A stretch of 64,000 nt of DNA from VXYL01 sp965199915 (GTDB lineage Bacteria; Pseudomonadota; Gammaproteobacteria; Pseudomonadales; Azotimanducaceae), in the NCBI GenBank assembly GCA_965199915.1, contig OZ241348.1:3844001-3908000 (forward strand), read 5' to 3'. Below are positions 16,576 through 25,277 of the stretch, one piece after another. Made by a program: the position numbers and the translations under genes. The notes beneath the pieces were generated by a model. The model was not told the DNA's origin and searched no databases. It saw only the letters and a list, made by a program, of their open reading frames with translations. Within the stretch, counting starts at the first letter, position 1. The number at the start of each line of letters is the position of its first letter.

Positions 16576-17880
16576 ATGACCACCACCAAAGCCACCGCGC
16601 TGGCGCTCCGACGAGCGCTGGAGCGCAACCTGGAACCCAACCTTGTGGATCAGCACGGCTGGACGGATCTGCATTACGCGGCCGTGTTGAACCTGCCCGG
16701 ACTCGTGAACGCGCTGTTGTGGCGGGGTGCGCAGGTGTGCGCCCGCTTGCCGCGGAACGTCGCCACCGCGGACGACGTGAAGACGCTGCTTGCCGGCTTC
16801 GGCGTGGACTACAACATGTGCTCCGGCGAAACGCCGTTGCATCTGGCCTGCGTGACCAACGCGGCGCTCGCGGCGCGCGCGTTGGCGAAAAACGGGGCCG
16901 ACATCCACGCGACGCTCCCCGACGTTTCGGACTGGACGCCGCTGCATGTCGCCGCGCGGTTCAACGCCGCCGACGCGGCGTTCGTGTTGCTGCTGCAGGG
17001 CGCCAACGTGGAACACCGCGACGAGTTCGGCGCCCCGCCGTTGCACACGGCGGCGTTGTACAACGCGGTGGACACCGCCGAGGCGCTGCTCGCCGCTGGC
17101 GCGTCACCGCGCGCCAAGGCCAAAGACGACTTGACCGCCCTGCACATGGCCGCCCAGGCGGACTCGCCCGGGGTGGCGGCGCGCCTGCTCGACCACGGCG
17201 CGGACGTGAACGCGCTCAGCGCCGAAGAAGGCACTTCGCCGCTCGATCACGCCCTCTTCAAGGGTGCCCGCTCCACTGCCGACCTGCTGCGCCGGCGCGG
17301 CGGCCATCCCACGGTGGAGTCGCGCTTGGACATGAAGACCGTGCTGGAAAGCAAGGTGGGCGATCAAGACGTGCTGGTGCCGGTGTTCGAGCACACTTGG
17401 GCGCGGCGACCGAGGCCGCACCGTTTGACGCCGGTGTTTTCCGAGCCCCTCTTCGCCCGCGACCTGATGACCGGTTTCGTGGCGAAAGCGCATCCCCCCG
17501 GATGGCTCGACCGCTTCGACTGGGAGGGCATGGTGCTGGTGCCGGTGGACTGGGTGCCCTTGGAGTGGCGTTGCGCGGACGTGATGTGGAGCATCCCGCT
17601 GCGCTCTGAGCGCGAACGCGACGCGGCGGATGGGGGCGGCCGTCCGGTGGAAGGAGAGGCCGCCACGCACATGCTCCTGGTGATCAAGTTCGCGGACGCC
17701 GTGATCGCGGATGTGGACGAGCGTTTGGGGCACCACGTCTCCATGCTGATGCACGAGTTGAACCGCCGCCGGCTCTACGGCGCGCCGAAGCATCCGCCGC
17801 TGGTGGAGAACATCGTGATCAACAGCGGCAAGGAAGCGTGGCCGGACGACGCGCCGAACGCGCACCCGATCCCGCTGTGA
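16576..17880 (+). CDS. Ankyrin-repeat protein with an unrecognised C-terminal domain
   Basis: 434 residues from the ATG at 16576. Residues about 20-250 contain six to seven ankyrin repeats (GWTDLHYAAVLN, GETPLHLACVTNA, DWTPLHVAARFN, GAPPLHTAALYNAV, DLTALHMAAQ, GTSPLDHALFKGA), a protein-binding scaffold. Residues about 265-430 form a separate domain with no match I know; it is rich in Trp and Arg and has VLVPVDWVPLEWR, HMLLVIKFADAVIADVDERL and a polar C-terminus. No signal peptide or membrane segment is seen, so it should act in the cytoplasm or be delivered by another route. Confidence 0.85.
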   Translation: MTTTKATALALRRALERNLEPNLVDQHGWTDLHYAAVLNLPGLVNALLWRGAQVCARLPRNVATADDVKTLLAGFGVDYNMCSGETPLHLACVTNAALAARALAKNGADIHATLPDVSDWTPLHVAARFNAADAAFVLLLQGANVEHRDEFGAPPLHTAALYNAVDTAEALLAAGASPRAKAKDDLTALHMAAQADSPGVAARLLDHGADVNALSAEEGTSPLDHALFKGARSTADLLRRRGGHPTVESRLDMKTVLESKVGDQDVLVPVFEHTWARRPRPHRLTPVFSEPLFARDLMTGFVAKAHPPGWLDRFDWEGMVLVPVDWVPLEWRCADVMWSIPLRSERERDAADGGGRPVEGEAATHMLLVIKFADAVIADVDERLGHHVSMLMHELNRRRLYGAPKHPPLVENIVINSGKEAWPDDAPNAHPIPL

Positions 17881-18133
17881 CATTTGCGACATCAACGAGA
17901 GACCCCCCGCACCGCCGCCGGCGTAGGCGACGCCGGCGCGGTCGCCGGAAACCGCCCAATCCCCGCCGAGCGCGGGATGGGTGAGCGGGACGTGGCGGAC
18001 GTTTCGCGTTTGGACGAGGCCGGCCCACCGCGGGTGATCGGCACAGGCATTTTGAGTTCCGCCGCAAACGCAAGCCGCCGGCGAGTCCGCCCGTGTTAAA
18101 CTGCCGGTTCGCTTGTAAGACCGCTTGCGTTCC
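17881..18133. other. Gap upstream of gyrA
   Basis: 253 bases without a coding region. It contains GC-rich inverted repeats (around 17925-17960) and a TTAAAC at about 18096-18101 that could serve as a -10 box for gyrA, without a convincing -35. No RNA gene is recognised. Confidence 0.4.
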
Positions 18134-20932
18134 ATGCCGGATGCCACCGGGCCGGCGCGGGAGATCCTCTCGCGCAGCATAGAAGACGAACTGCGCCAGT
18201 CCTATTTGGACTACGCGATGAGTGTCATCGTGAGCCGCGCGCTGCCGGACGTGCGCGACGGCTTGAAGCCCGTGCATCGGCGCGTGCTGTACGCGATGAA
18301 CGAGCTGGGCATCGCCTACAACCGGCCGTATCGAAAATCCGCCTACGTTGTGGGCGAGGTGATCGGCAAGTACCACCCGCACGGCGACAGCGCCATCTAC
18401 GAGACCATCGTGCGCATGGCGCAGGACTTCGCCATGCGCTATCCGTTGATCGACGGGCAAGGCAACTTCGGTTCCATCGACCGCGACCCCCCCGCGCACC
18501 AGCGCTACACCGAAGCGCGCATGGAGCGCATCGCCGGCGAGTTGCTGGCGGACTTGGACAAGGAGACGGTGGACACCGTCCCCAACTACGACGAGACGCT
18601 CACCATCCCCGCGGTGCTGCCGACGCGGGTGCCGAACCTGCTGGTGAACGGCGCCTCGGGCATCGCCGTCGGCATGGCCACCAACATCCCGCCGCACAAT
18701 CTCACCGAAGTCGTGAGCGCCTGCCTTGCGCTGATCGACGATCCCGGGCTCTCCGTGGAGGCATTGATGGCCCACGTCCAAGGCCCGGACTTCCCCACCG
18801 GCGCCATTGTCAACGGACGCGCCGGCATCGTGCGCGCCTACCGCACGGGGCGCGGGCGCATCTACGTTCGGGCGCGGGCGCAGGTGGAAGGCGTTGGCAG
18901 CGGCAAAGAGACCATCGTCGTCTCGGAGATTCCCTACCAGGTGAACAAAGCGCAGATGATCGAGCGCATCGCCGAACTGGTGAAGGAGAAGCGCGTCGAG
19001 GGGATCACCGAGATCCGCGACGAGTCGGACAAAGACGGCCTGCGCGTGGTCATCGAGCTGCGCCGCGGCGAGAACGGCGAGGTGGTGCTGAACAACCTGT
19101 TCGCGCTGTCGCAACTGCAGGTGGTGTTCGGCATCAACTGCGTCGCCTTGGTGGACGGGCAGCCGCGCACGGTGAATCTGCGCGAAATGCTGGACGCCTT
19201 TCTCCGCCATCGCCGCGAAGTGGTGGTGCGGCGCACCAACTACCTGCTGCGGCGGGCGCGGCGGCGCGGCCACCTGCTGGAAGGCCAAGCGGTGGCGCTG
19301 GAGAGCATTGACGAGGTGGTGGAACTCATCCGCACCTCGCGAACGCCGGCGGACGCCCGCGCCGGCCTCATGGGCAAGGGCTGGCCGTCCACCTCCATCC
19401 AAGGGCTGCTCGAGCGCGCCGGCGTGGACGCCTGCAAGCCGGAGGACTTGGGGCCCGAGTTCGGGCGCCGGGACGACGGCCTCTACCACCTTTCCGAGGA
19501 ACAGGCGCGGGGCATTCTCGACCTCACCTTGAACCGATTGACGGCGTTGGAGAAGGACAAGCTTCTCGACGAGTACGACGGCATCCTCAAGGAAATCGAG
19601 GAATTGCTCGCCATCCTGGCTTCCGAAGAGCGCCAAAAGCAAGTGATCCGCGAGGAGCTGGAGGACATCCGCGAGCGCTACGGCGACGAGCGCAAGACGG
19701 AGATATTGAGCTCGCAGCTGGATCTGACGGACGAGGATCTGATCGCCGAGGAGGACGTGGTGGTCACCGTCTCCCATCGCGGCTACGCCAAAACGCAACC
19801 CTTGTCGGTGTACCAGGCGCAGCGTCGCGGCGGCACCGGGCGGGCGGCGACGGGCCTGCGCGACGAGGACTTCGTGGAACACCTGCTGGTCGCCAACAGC
19901 CACGACACGCTGCTCTGCTTCTCCAACGCCGGCAAGGTGTATTGGCTGCGCGTGTTTCACATTCCGCAAGGGTCGCCCACGGCGCGCGGCCGGCCGCTGG
20001 TGAACATGCTCTCGTTGGCCGAGGACGAGCGCATCACCGCCATCCTGCCGCAGCCCAAGCGTTCCGGCGGCGAGGCGGAACCCGTCTCCGAGACGGCCGT
20101 CTCCGAGACGGGGAGCGAAGACGAGGGCGCGGCGGCGGGCGCGGGTGCCGAAGGCGGTGCGCCTGCGGATGCCGAAGGCGCGCCTTCGCAAGCGGGCGGC
20201 GCGCCCTCAACCACGGAGACGGAGGACGTGGAAGAGTCGGCCAGCGCGGCTGCGGACCTCGGCGCCTGCGTGTTCATGGCCACCGCCAACGGCACGGTGA
20301 AGAAAACCCCGCTGGCACGGTTCGCGCGCCCGCGCGCCGCCGGCCTCATCGCCCTCGCCTTGGTGCCCGGCGACACCTTGGTTGGGGTCGCCATTGTCGA
20401 GCCGGACGACGACGTGCTGCTCGTTGGCAGCTCCGGCAAAGCGACGCGCTTCCAAGCCTCGGCGGTGCGGGCGATGGGGCGCGGTGCGAGGGGCGTGCGC
20501 GGCATTCGCCTGAGCGGCGGCGACAGCGTGATCGCGCTCATTGTGCCGGCCGCCGGCGGCGAGCTCCTCACCGCCAGCGAACGCGGTTACGGCAAGCGCA
20601 CCGCGATTGGCGAGTTCCCAACCAGGGGGCGCGGCGGCCAAGGCGTGATCGCGATGCGCACCAGCGCCCGCAACGGCCCGCTGGTGGGCGCGGTGCAAGT
20701 GTTCGCCGACGACGAGATCATGCTCATCAGCGACCAAGGCACCTTGGTGCGCACCCACGCCGCGGATGTCTCCTTGGTGAGCCGCAACACGCAAGGTGTT
20801 CGCCTCATCCGGCTGACCGACGGCGCGAAACTCGTGGGCGTGCAGCGCATCGTGGAGTCAACGCCGCCCAACGGGGACGCGGAGATCCCCGCAGCCGAAG
20901 CGGAAGACGCGCCCGCAGTGGACGCCCAATGA
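18134..20932 (+). CDS. gyrA: DNA gyrase subunit A
   Basis: 932 residues, longer than the 875 of E. coli. GyrA cuts and rejoins DNA during ATP-driven negative supercoiling with GyrB. The start SIEDELRQSYLDYAMSVIVSR-type stretch, the quinolone region KYHPHGDSAIYETIVRMAQ (Ser kept, Glu at the 87-equivalent) and the catalytic Tyr at about 125 are clear. Around this Tyr the sequence is DRDPPAHQRYTEARM; E. coli has GDSAAAMRYTE. The C-terminal pinwheel contains the GyrA box region QRRGGTGRAA. Between pinwheel blades, residues about 643-708 are an acidic Ala/Gly/Glu-rich insertion absent from E. coli GyrA. The stop overlaps the serC start by 4 bases. Confidence 0.97.
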   Translation: MPDATGPAREILSRSIEDELRQSYLDYAMSVIVSRALPDVRDGLKPVHRRVLYAMNELGIAYNRPYRKSAYVVGEVIGKYHPHGDSAIYETIVRMAQDFAMRYPLIDGQGNFGSIDRDPPAHQRYTEARMERIAGELLADLDKETVDTVPNYDETLTIPAVLPTRVPNLLVNGASGIAVGMATNIPPHNLTEVVSACLALIDDPGLSVEALMAHVQGPDFPTGAIVNGRAGIVRAYRTGRGRIYVRARAQVEGVGSGKETIVVSEIPYQVNKAQMIERIAELVKEKRVEGITEIRDESDKDGLRVVIELRRGENGEVVLNNLFALSQLQVVFGINCVALVDGQPRTVNLREMLDAFLRHRREVVVRRTNYLLRRARRRGHLLEGQAVALESIDEVVELIRTSRTPADARAGLMGKGWPSTSIQGLLERAGVDACKPEDLGPEFGRRDDGLYHLSEEQARGILDLTLNRLTALEKDKLLDEYDGILKEIEELLAILASEERQKQVIREELEDIRERYGDERKTEILSSQLDLTDEDLIAEEDVVVTVSHRGYAKTQPLSVYQAQRRGGTGRAATGLRDEDFVEHLLVANSHDTLLCFSNAGKVYWLRVFHIPQGSPTARGRPLVNMLSLAEDERITAILPQPKRSGGEAEPVSETAVSETGSEDEGAAAGAGAEGGAPADAEGAPSQAGGAPSTTETEDVEESASAAADLGACVFMATANGTVKKTPLARFARPRAAGLIALALVPGDTLVGVAIVEPDDDVLLVGSSGKATRFQASAVRAMGRGARGVRGIRLSGGDSVIALIVPAAGGELLTASERGYGKRTAIGEFPTRGRGGQGVIAMRTSARNGPLVGAVQVFADDEIMLISDQGTLVRTHAADVSLVSRNTQGVRLIRLTDGAKLVGVQRIVESTPPNGDAEIPAAEAEDAPAVDAQ

Positions 20933-22008
20933 GGGCTTTCAACTTCTCGCCGGGGCCGGCGGCCCTGCCGGACGCCGTGTTGGAGCAAGCGCAGGCCGAA
21001 CTGCTGGACTACCAAGGCCGCGGAGTCTCGGTGATGGAGATGAGCCACCGTGCGCCGGCGTTCATGGAGATCGCGGCCGCGGCGGAGGCGGATCTGCGCG
21101 CGCTGCTGAACATCGGCGACGAATACCACGTGTTGTTCCTGCCCGGAGGTGCCACGGTGCAGTTCGCGGCGGTGCCCCTGAACCTGTGCCGGCCGAACGC
21201 CACCGTGGACTACGTTCACACCGGCTCTTGGGGCACGAAGGCGATCGCCGAAGCGCGGGCGCTGGCGCGTGTTCACATCGCCGCGTCGTCGGAAGCCGAC
21301 GGGTTCACCCACGTTCCTCCGTTCGACGCTTGGCGGTTGACGGACGGCGCCGCGTACTGCCACATCACCGCCAACGAGACGATCGGCGGCGTGCAGTTCC
21401 ACAGCTTCCCGCAAACGCCCGCGCCACTGGTGGCGGACATGTCCTCGGAGTTGCTGTCGCGTCCCATCGACGTTGCCCAGTTCGGCGTCATTTACGCCGG
21501 CGCCCAGAAAAACCTTGGTCCGGCGGGCCTCAGCGTCGTGATCGCGCGCCAAGACCTCGTCGGCGCCGGCGCCCGCGCCGGCACGCCGCGCGTTCTGGAC
21601 TACGCCGTCCAAGCGGCCAACGGTTCGATGTTCAACACGCCGCCCACCTTCAGTTGGTATCTCGCCGGGCTGGTGCTGCGCTGGGTGCGCGAGCAAGGAG
21701 GCGTGGCGGCCATGCAGGCGGCGGCCGAGCGCAAAGCCGCCAAGCTCTACGCCGCCATCGACCGGAGCGCCTTCTACAACGCCGCGGTGGCGCCGGAACA
21801 CCGCTCGTTGATGAACGTGCCGTTCACCCTCGCCGAACCCCGCTTGGACGCGGCCTTTCTTGCCGGCGCCGAAGCGCGGCGGCTGCGCAACTTGAAGGGG
21901 CACCGCAGCGTCGGCGGCATGCGGGCGAGCTTGTACAACGCCGTCAGCGAAGCCGCGGTGGATGCGTTGGTGGAGTACATGGCGAGCTTCGAGGCGGCCC
22001 AAGCGTGA
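20929..22008 (+). CDS. serC: Phosphoserine aminotransferase
   Basis: 359 residues. SerC converts 3-phosphohydroxypyruvate and glutamate to phosphoserine and also serves pyridoxal phosphate synthesis. Family stretches: FNFSPGPAALPDAVLEQAQ, VMEMSHRAPAF, FLPGGATVQFAAVPLNL, HITANETIGGVQF and the PLP-lysine motif YAGAQKNLGPAGL. The ATG overlaps the gyrA stop (ATGA). gyrA-serC adjacency is shared with Pseudomonas, where pheA, hisC, aroA, cmk, rpsA and ihfB follow before the wbp genes; here the wbpV-like gene follows directly. Confidence 0.96.
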   Translation: MRAFNFSPGPAALPDAVLEQAQAELLDYQGRGVSVMEMSHRAPAFMEIAAAAEADLRALLNIGDEYHVLFLPGGATVQFAAVPLNLCRPNATVDYVHTGSWGTKAIAEARALARVHIAASSEADGFTHVPPFDAWRLTDGAAYCHITANETIGGVQFHSFPQTPAPLVADMSSELLSRPIDVAQFGVIYAGAQKNLGPAGLSVVIARQDLVGAGARAGTPRVLDYAVQAANGSMFNTPPTFSWYLAGLVLRWVREQGGVAAMQAAAERKAAKLYAAIDRSAFYNAAVAPEHRSLMNVPFTLAEPRLDAAFLAGAEARRLRNLKGHRSVGGMRASLYNAVSEAAVDALVEYMASFEAAQA

Positions 22009-22104
22009 GCGGCGCCGCCTCGGGAACGTGACGCCGGCCGTTGTTCGGGGCGCGTTCTGAAGGCGCCTGGGGCTTCGGCACGCGGCGATGGGCGGGCCGC
22101 GTGG

Positions 22105-22998
22105 GTGACCGGTGCCGGCGGCTTCGTCGGCGGACATCTGGTGCGCCACTTGGCGGACGCCGGCTGGCGGGTCTCGCGCCCGCGCGCGCGCCACGGGGAG
22201 ACGCTTGAACAACCGCCCGCGCCTGCCGACGTGGTCTTCCATGTGGCCGGCTTGGCCGGCGGGCGCCGCTCCCGTGCGGACTTTCTGGCGGCGAACTGCG
22301 CGCTGCCGGTGGCGTTGTACGAAACGGCCGCGCGCCTCGGTTGCCGCGGCTTCGTGTTCGTGAGCACGGCCAAGGTGCTGGGCGAGGTGTGCGCGGAACC
22401 CGCCGGCGAAAACGCGCCCCGGCGCCCGCTTGGCGCCTACGCCGAGAGCAAGGCGCTGGCCGAGGAACGCTTGTTGGCCGCGCGCGACCGGCACGGCTTG
22501 GCCCTCGCCATCGTGCGCCCGCCGCTGGTGTACGGGCCGGGTGTGCGGGGTCGGTTGCGGCTGCTGCTTCATTGCTTGGCGCGCGGCGTACCGTTGCCGC
22601 TGGCCGACGCCACCGGGTTGCGCAGCATGGTCTCGGCGGTGAACTTGGCGCACGCCTTGGCCCTGCTCGGCGTGCGCTTGGCCGCGTCCAACGCGTCGAT
22701 GCGGTGCGCGGCCATTTGGCATGTCACCGACGGCGAGGACATCTCCACGGCTGCGTTGTGCCGCGCACTGGCGGAGGAGTTGGGCCGCAAGGCGCGGCTC
22801 TGGCGGTTGCCGGCGCCGGTGCGCGCCGTTGCCCCCCGGCTGTTGGGCGAAGCGGCGTTGACGAGCGCCGTCGCGCCGTTGCGGTTGGACGACGGCGCGT
22901 TGCGAAGGGAGGTGGGCTGGGTGCCGCCGGAATCGCGCGCGGAGGCGATCCGCGCCACGGCGCGCTGGTTCGCCAAGGCGCCTGCGGAGCGCACGTGA
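22105..22998 (+). CDS. NAD-dependent sugar epimerase/reductase, WbpV-like
   Basis: 297 residues of the extended SDR fold. The Rossmann motif TGAGGFVG follows immediately after the GTG at 22105, so the first beta strand is cut short. The frame stays open upstream without an obvious better start, and the true start may lie there. Catalytic residues: STAK (Ser/Thr) and YAESK (Tyr-x3-Lys); RPPLVYGPGVRGR is a family substrate loop. Followed by WbpL- and WbpM-like genes, it resembles P. aeruginosa WbpV, which reduces the 4-keto intermediate to UDP-N-acetylquinovosamine. Parts of this gene are repeated at 25278-25470. Confidence 0.8.
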   Translation: MTGAGGFVGGHLVRHLADAGWRVSRPRARHGETLEQPPAPADVVFHVAGLAGGRRSRADFLAANCALPVALYETAARLGCRGFVFVSTAKVLGEVCAEPAGENAPRRPLGAYAESKALAEERLLAARDRHGLALAIVRPPLVYGPGVRGRLRLLLHCLARGVPLPLADATGLRSMVSAVNLAHALALLGVRLAASNASMRCAAIWHVTDGEDISTAALCRALAEELGRKARLWRLPAPVRAVAPRLLGEAALTSAVAPLRLDDGALRREVGWVPPESRAEAIRATARWFAKAPAERT

Positions 22999-23057
22999 TC
23001 CACGCCTTCGGGTGGGCCGCGGTCGTGTGCGTCGGCACGCTGGCGGCCACGGCGGCG
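22262..23057 (+). repeat. Host duplication around the glycine-pentad cluster, copy 1
   Basis: Two blocks of this interval, about 22262-22390 inside the epimerase gene and about 22931-23057 spanning its end and the first codons of the next gene, recur contiguously at 25278-25528 with a few substitutions. The roughly 540 bases between them are missing from copy 2. Beyond 23057 the similarity ends abruptly. Confidence 0.92.
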
Positions 23058-23060
23058 TAG
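22995..23060 (+). pseudogene. Remnant: first 21 codons of the WbpL-like glycosyltransferase
   Basis: GTG at 22995 overlaps the epimerase stop and reads VIHAFGWAAVVCVGTLAATA before a TAG at 23058-23060. It is the 5' end of the gene that is intact at 25467 (VIHAFGWAAVVFVGTLAATG), cut off by the inserted cluster. The bases 23061-23167 hold no other gene. Confidence 0.88.
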
Positions 23061-23167
23061 CTCTTGTGTTGGCACGAGCTGCACAATGTCAAAGCTGCGT
23101 CGATTCGGATTGGGCGCTACATGTCCTCGTGTGATACTGCTTGTCCTGGTTGAGCGAGGTGACTGTT

Positions 23168-24400
23168 GTGTCGATCTCCAGAAGGTGTCAGGACGATCTG
23201 CCGCGATTGGCGCGACGCTTGGATGCGGATGCCCACCGTATTCGCCAACGTGTCTTTGCTGCCATCGTGGTCCCTTTTTGGATGGCGTTCGGTCTCTTCT
23301 GGGCTGCGGTTGGTGGTGATTGGGCAGCCTCAAGTGAAGTCTTGGGCTGGCCCTTGCTCGCTGTTGCCGACTACGAGTTTGTTGGTTTGACGCCCGTTCT
23401 TGTGGGCGACGAACCACATGGATGGGTCAGCATCGGCATGCGGCCAACGGGTCTAGTGGCGCTCGGCCTGCAACCAACCGGGGTCATCGCCGTGGGGTTG
23501 TTGCCGATTGGCGCGGTTTCGGTGGGCGTGGTGGCGTTGGGACTGTTGCCGTTGGGGTGCGTCGCGGCGGGTCTCGTTTCCATTGGAACGGTTTCCGCTG
23601 CGTGGCTCTCGTTTGGCAGCAGGCTTTCCTTGGGTTGGTTCGCTCTTGGGGACGGCCCTCGAAAAGGCACCTCGATAGGCGCGTACGCTTGGGGAAACCG
23701 GGCGCACGGTTTGCTGTTCGAGAAACGCCGTTTGCGCGAGGCGCTGGACGCCCGCCCTGCAAACGAAGGGGCACAGTCGATAGTTCCGAGGGGACGCCAA
23801 GGCGACCTGCGGCGGTTGGCGCGGCGGTTGGACGGAACGGACGCCCACCGGCTCCGTCGGTGCGCGTTCTGGACCGGCGTTGTCGCTTGCACAATGGCAA
23901 TCGCCGTCTCCCCGTTTGCGCTTTGGGACTCTCTGGCATCAACCGAGGTTCTCGGTCGGCCCTTGGTCGCCGTTGGCAACTACGAATTCGTTGGTGGGCG
24001 GGCTGTCTTCGTGGGCGACGAGCCACGCGGATGGGCATGGGTCAGTATCGGCCTCCGTCCGACGGGCTTTGTGGCAATCGGCGTGGCGCCAGCTGGCGTC
24101 ATCGCTCTGGGCTTGGTGCCGCAAGGCGTGGTTTCCGTTGGCATGGTTGCGATCGATCTATTGCCATTCGGATGCGCCGTGTTCGGTCTCGTTTCCTACG
24201 GCATGGTTTCCTTTGGGTGGATCTCGTTTGGCAGGGCTTGTGTGGGTTGGTACGCTCTTGGAGATGGGGCGATGGGCGCGTATGCTTGGGGGAACCAAGT
24301 AGCGTGCGGGTTTCTGTTCGCCAGACGCCGTTCGTGGAAGACGCTAGGCAACGGTTCGGCAAACGAAGGGAACAACGGCCGTGAGCAACACGGGCAATAG
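23168..24400 (+). CDS. Two-module glycine-pentad repeat protein, function unknown
   Basis: About 410 residues, from GTG 23168 with a GAGCGAGGTGA just upstream; the frame is open from a TTG at 23141. Each of the two tandem modules has a basic helical head (LPRLARRLDADAHRIRQR; LRRLARRLDGTDAHRLRR), a hydrophobic segment, a strip EVLGWPLLAVADYEFVG or its relative, about 14 pentapeptides with Gly every fifth position (for example GLVAL GLQPT GVIAV GLLPI) and a closing GAYAWGN. Alternating small and hydrophobic residues suggest a beta-solenoid or membrane-associated stack. No characterised family is recognised. The codon use is a little less GC-rich than neighbours. It is cargo inside the split O-antigen operon. 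Confidence 0.7.
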   Translation: MSISRRCQDDLPRLARRLDADAHRIRQRVFAAIVVPFWMAFGLFWAAVGGDWAASSEVLGWPLLAVADYEFVGLTPVLVGDEPHGWVSIGMRPTGLVALGLQPTGVIAVGLLPIGAVSVGVVALGLLPLGCVAAGLVSIGTVSAAWLSFGSRLSLGWFALGDGPRKGTSIGAYAWGNRAHGLLFEKRRLREALDARPANEGAQSIVPRGRQGDLRRLARRLDGTDAHRLRRCAFWTGVVACTMAIAVSPFALWDSLASTEVLGRPLVAVGNYEFVGGRAVFVGDEPRGWAWVSIGLRPTGFVAIGVAPAGVIALGLVPQGVVSVGMVAIDLLPFGCAVFGLVSYGMVSFGWISFGRACVGWYALGDGAMGAYAWGNQVACGFLFARRRSWKTLGNGSANEGNNGREQHGQ

Positions 24401-24482
24401 CTGCCTTCTCTACGCGGCCGTCTGCGTGCTGCCGCTCGCGGGGTGCTACATGTCCTCGTGTGACGTCGCTTGTCCTGGTTGA
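24381..24482 (+). CDS. Small putative lipoprotein (33 residues)
   Basis: GTG 24381 to TGA 24482, overlapping the end of the preceding repeat protein. The peptide has a short n-region, a hydrophobic core CLLYAAVCVLPLAGC ending in a lipobox-like LAGC, then a Cys-rich tail YMSSCDVACPG. It lies just before the next repeat-protein gene. A matching tail (MSSCDTACPG) precedes the first repeat gene at about 23121-23153, but there the leader is missing. This suggests each repeat protein was once paired with such a peptide. Expression is unproven. Confidence 0.4.
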   Translation: MSNTGNSCLLYAAVCVLPLAGCYMSSCDVACPG

Positions 24483-24496
24483 GCGAGGTGGCAATT

Positions 24497-25132
24497 GTGT
24501 CAATCTCCAGAAGGTGCCAACAAGATTTGCCGCGATTGGCGCGACGCTTGGACGGAGCAAATGCACAGTGGATTTCTTCGCGCGCGTTCCGGTATGTCGG
24601 TCTTTGTATTCCATTGGTGTGCCCTTGGGTGTCCATAGGTTCACTGGAGTCGGTTCATGTCTTGGGCTGGCCCTTGTTGGCTGTTGCCGACTACGAGCTT
24701 GTTGGTTTGAGGCCCGTCCTTGTGGGCGACGAACCATGTGGATGGATCAGCGTGGGCATGCGGCCAACGGGTCTAGTGGCGCTCGGCCTGCAACCAACCG
24801 GGGTCTTCGCCGTCGGGTTGTTGCCAATTGGCGTGCTTTCGCTTGGCTTGGTCGCGTTGGGACTCTTCCCGTTGGGGTGCATCGCGGCGGGTTTCGTTTC
24901 ATTTGGAACAGTTTCCGCTGGATGGCTGTCGTTTGGCAGCAGGCTCTCCCTGGGTTGGTTCGCTCTTTGGGCGTTGCCTCGAAAGGGCACGTCGATAGGC
25001 GTGTACGCTTGGGGAAACCGGGCGCACGGGTTGGTGTTCGATAAATGCCGTTCGTGGGAGCTGCCACCATCCCAGTTGAGCTTTGGCACTCGGCGTCAGT
25101 TGAAGTTCTCGGTTGGCCCTTGGTGGCTGTGA
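24497..25132 (+). CDS. Single-module glycine-pentad repeat protein
   Basis: About 211 residues from GTG 24497, the position equivalent to the start of the first repeat gene. The head QQDLPRLARRLDGANAQWIS, the strip EVLGWPLLAVADYE-like VHVLGWPLLAVADYELVG, 14 Gly-pentads and GVYAWGNRAHG parallel module 1 almost residue for residue. After the module the frame runs into a fused, frame-shifted head of a fourth module (ELPPSQLSFGTRRQ), so its last 25 residues are not homologous to the family. It is probably a partly decayed tandem copy. Confidence 0.6.
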   Translation: MSISRRCQQDLPRLARRLDGANAQWISSRAFRYVGLCIPLVCPWVSIGSLESVHVLGWPLLAVADYELVGLRPVLVGDEPCGWISVGMRPTGLVALGLQPTGVFAVGLLPIGVLSLGLVALGLFPLGCIAAGFVSFGTVSAGWLSFGSRLSLGWFALWALPRKGTSIGVYAWGNRAHGLVFDKCRSWELPPSQLSFGTRRQLKFSVGPWWL

Positions 25133-25277
25133 CGCGCGCGGATGGGTCGGCATCGGTCTGCAGCCGATAGGCTTGGTGGCAGTCGGCCTGCAGCCAACAG
25201 GCGCTATCGCGGTGGGCGTCGTGCCGATTGGAGTGGTTCCGGTCGGCACGGTTGCGCTAGGACTTTTTGCCACTTGG
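25080..25277 (+). pseudogene. Remnant of a fourth glycine-pentad module
   Basis: In two different frames the sequence encodes a head fragment (ELWHSASVEVLGWPLVAV) and then nine or so pentads (GWVGI GLQPI GLVAV GLQPT GAIAV GVVPI). The join between them is an internal deletion that shifts the frame. The pentads end abruptly at about 25277, where the duplicated epimerase sequence starts. Confidence 0.75.

Noticed and set aside
23141..25132. Classic pentapeptide repeat (Qnr/MfpA) proteins
   Set aside because: The pentads have invariant Gly with hydrophobic positions, not the A(D/N)LXX pattern with central Leu/Phe.
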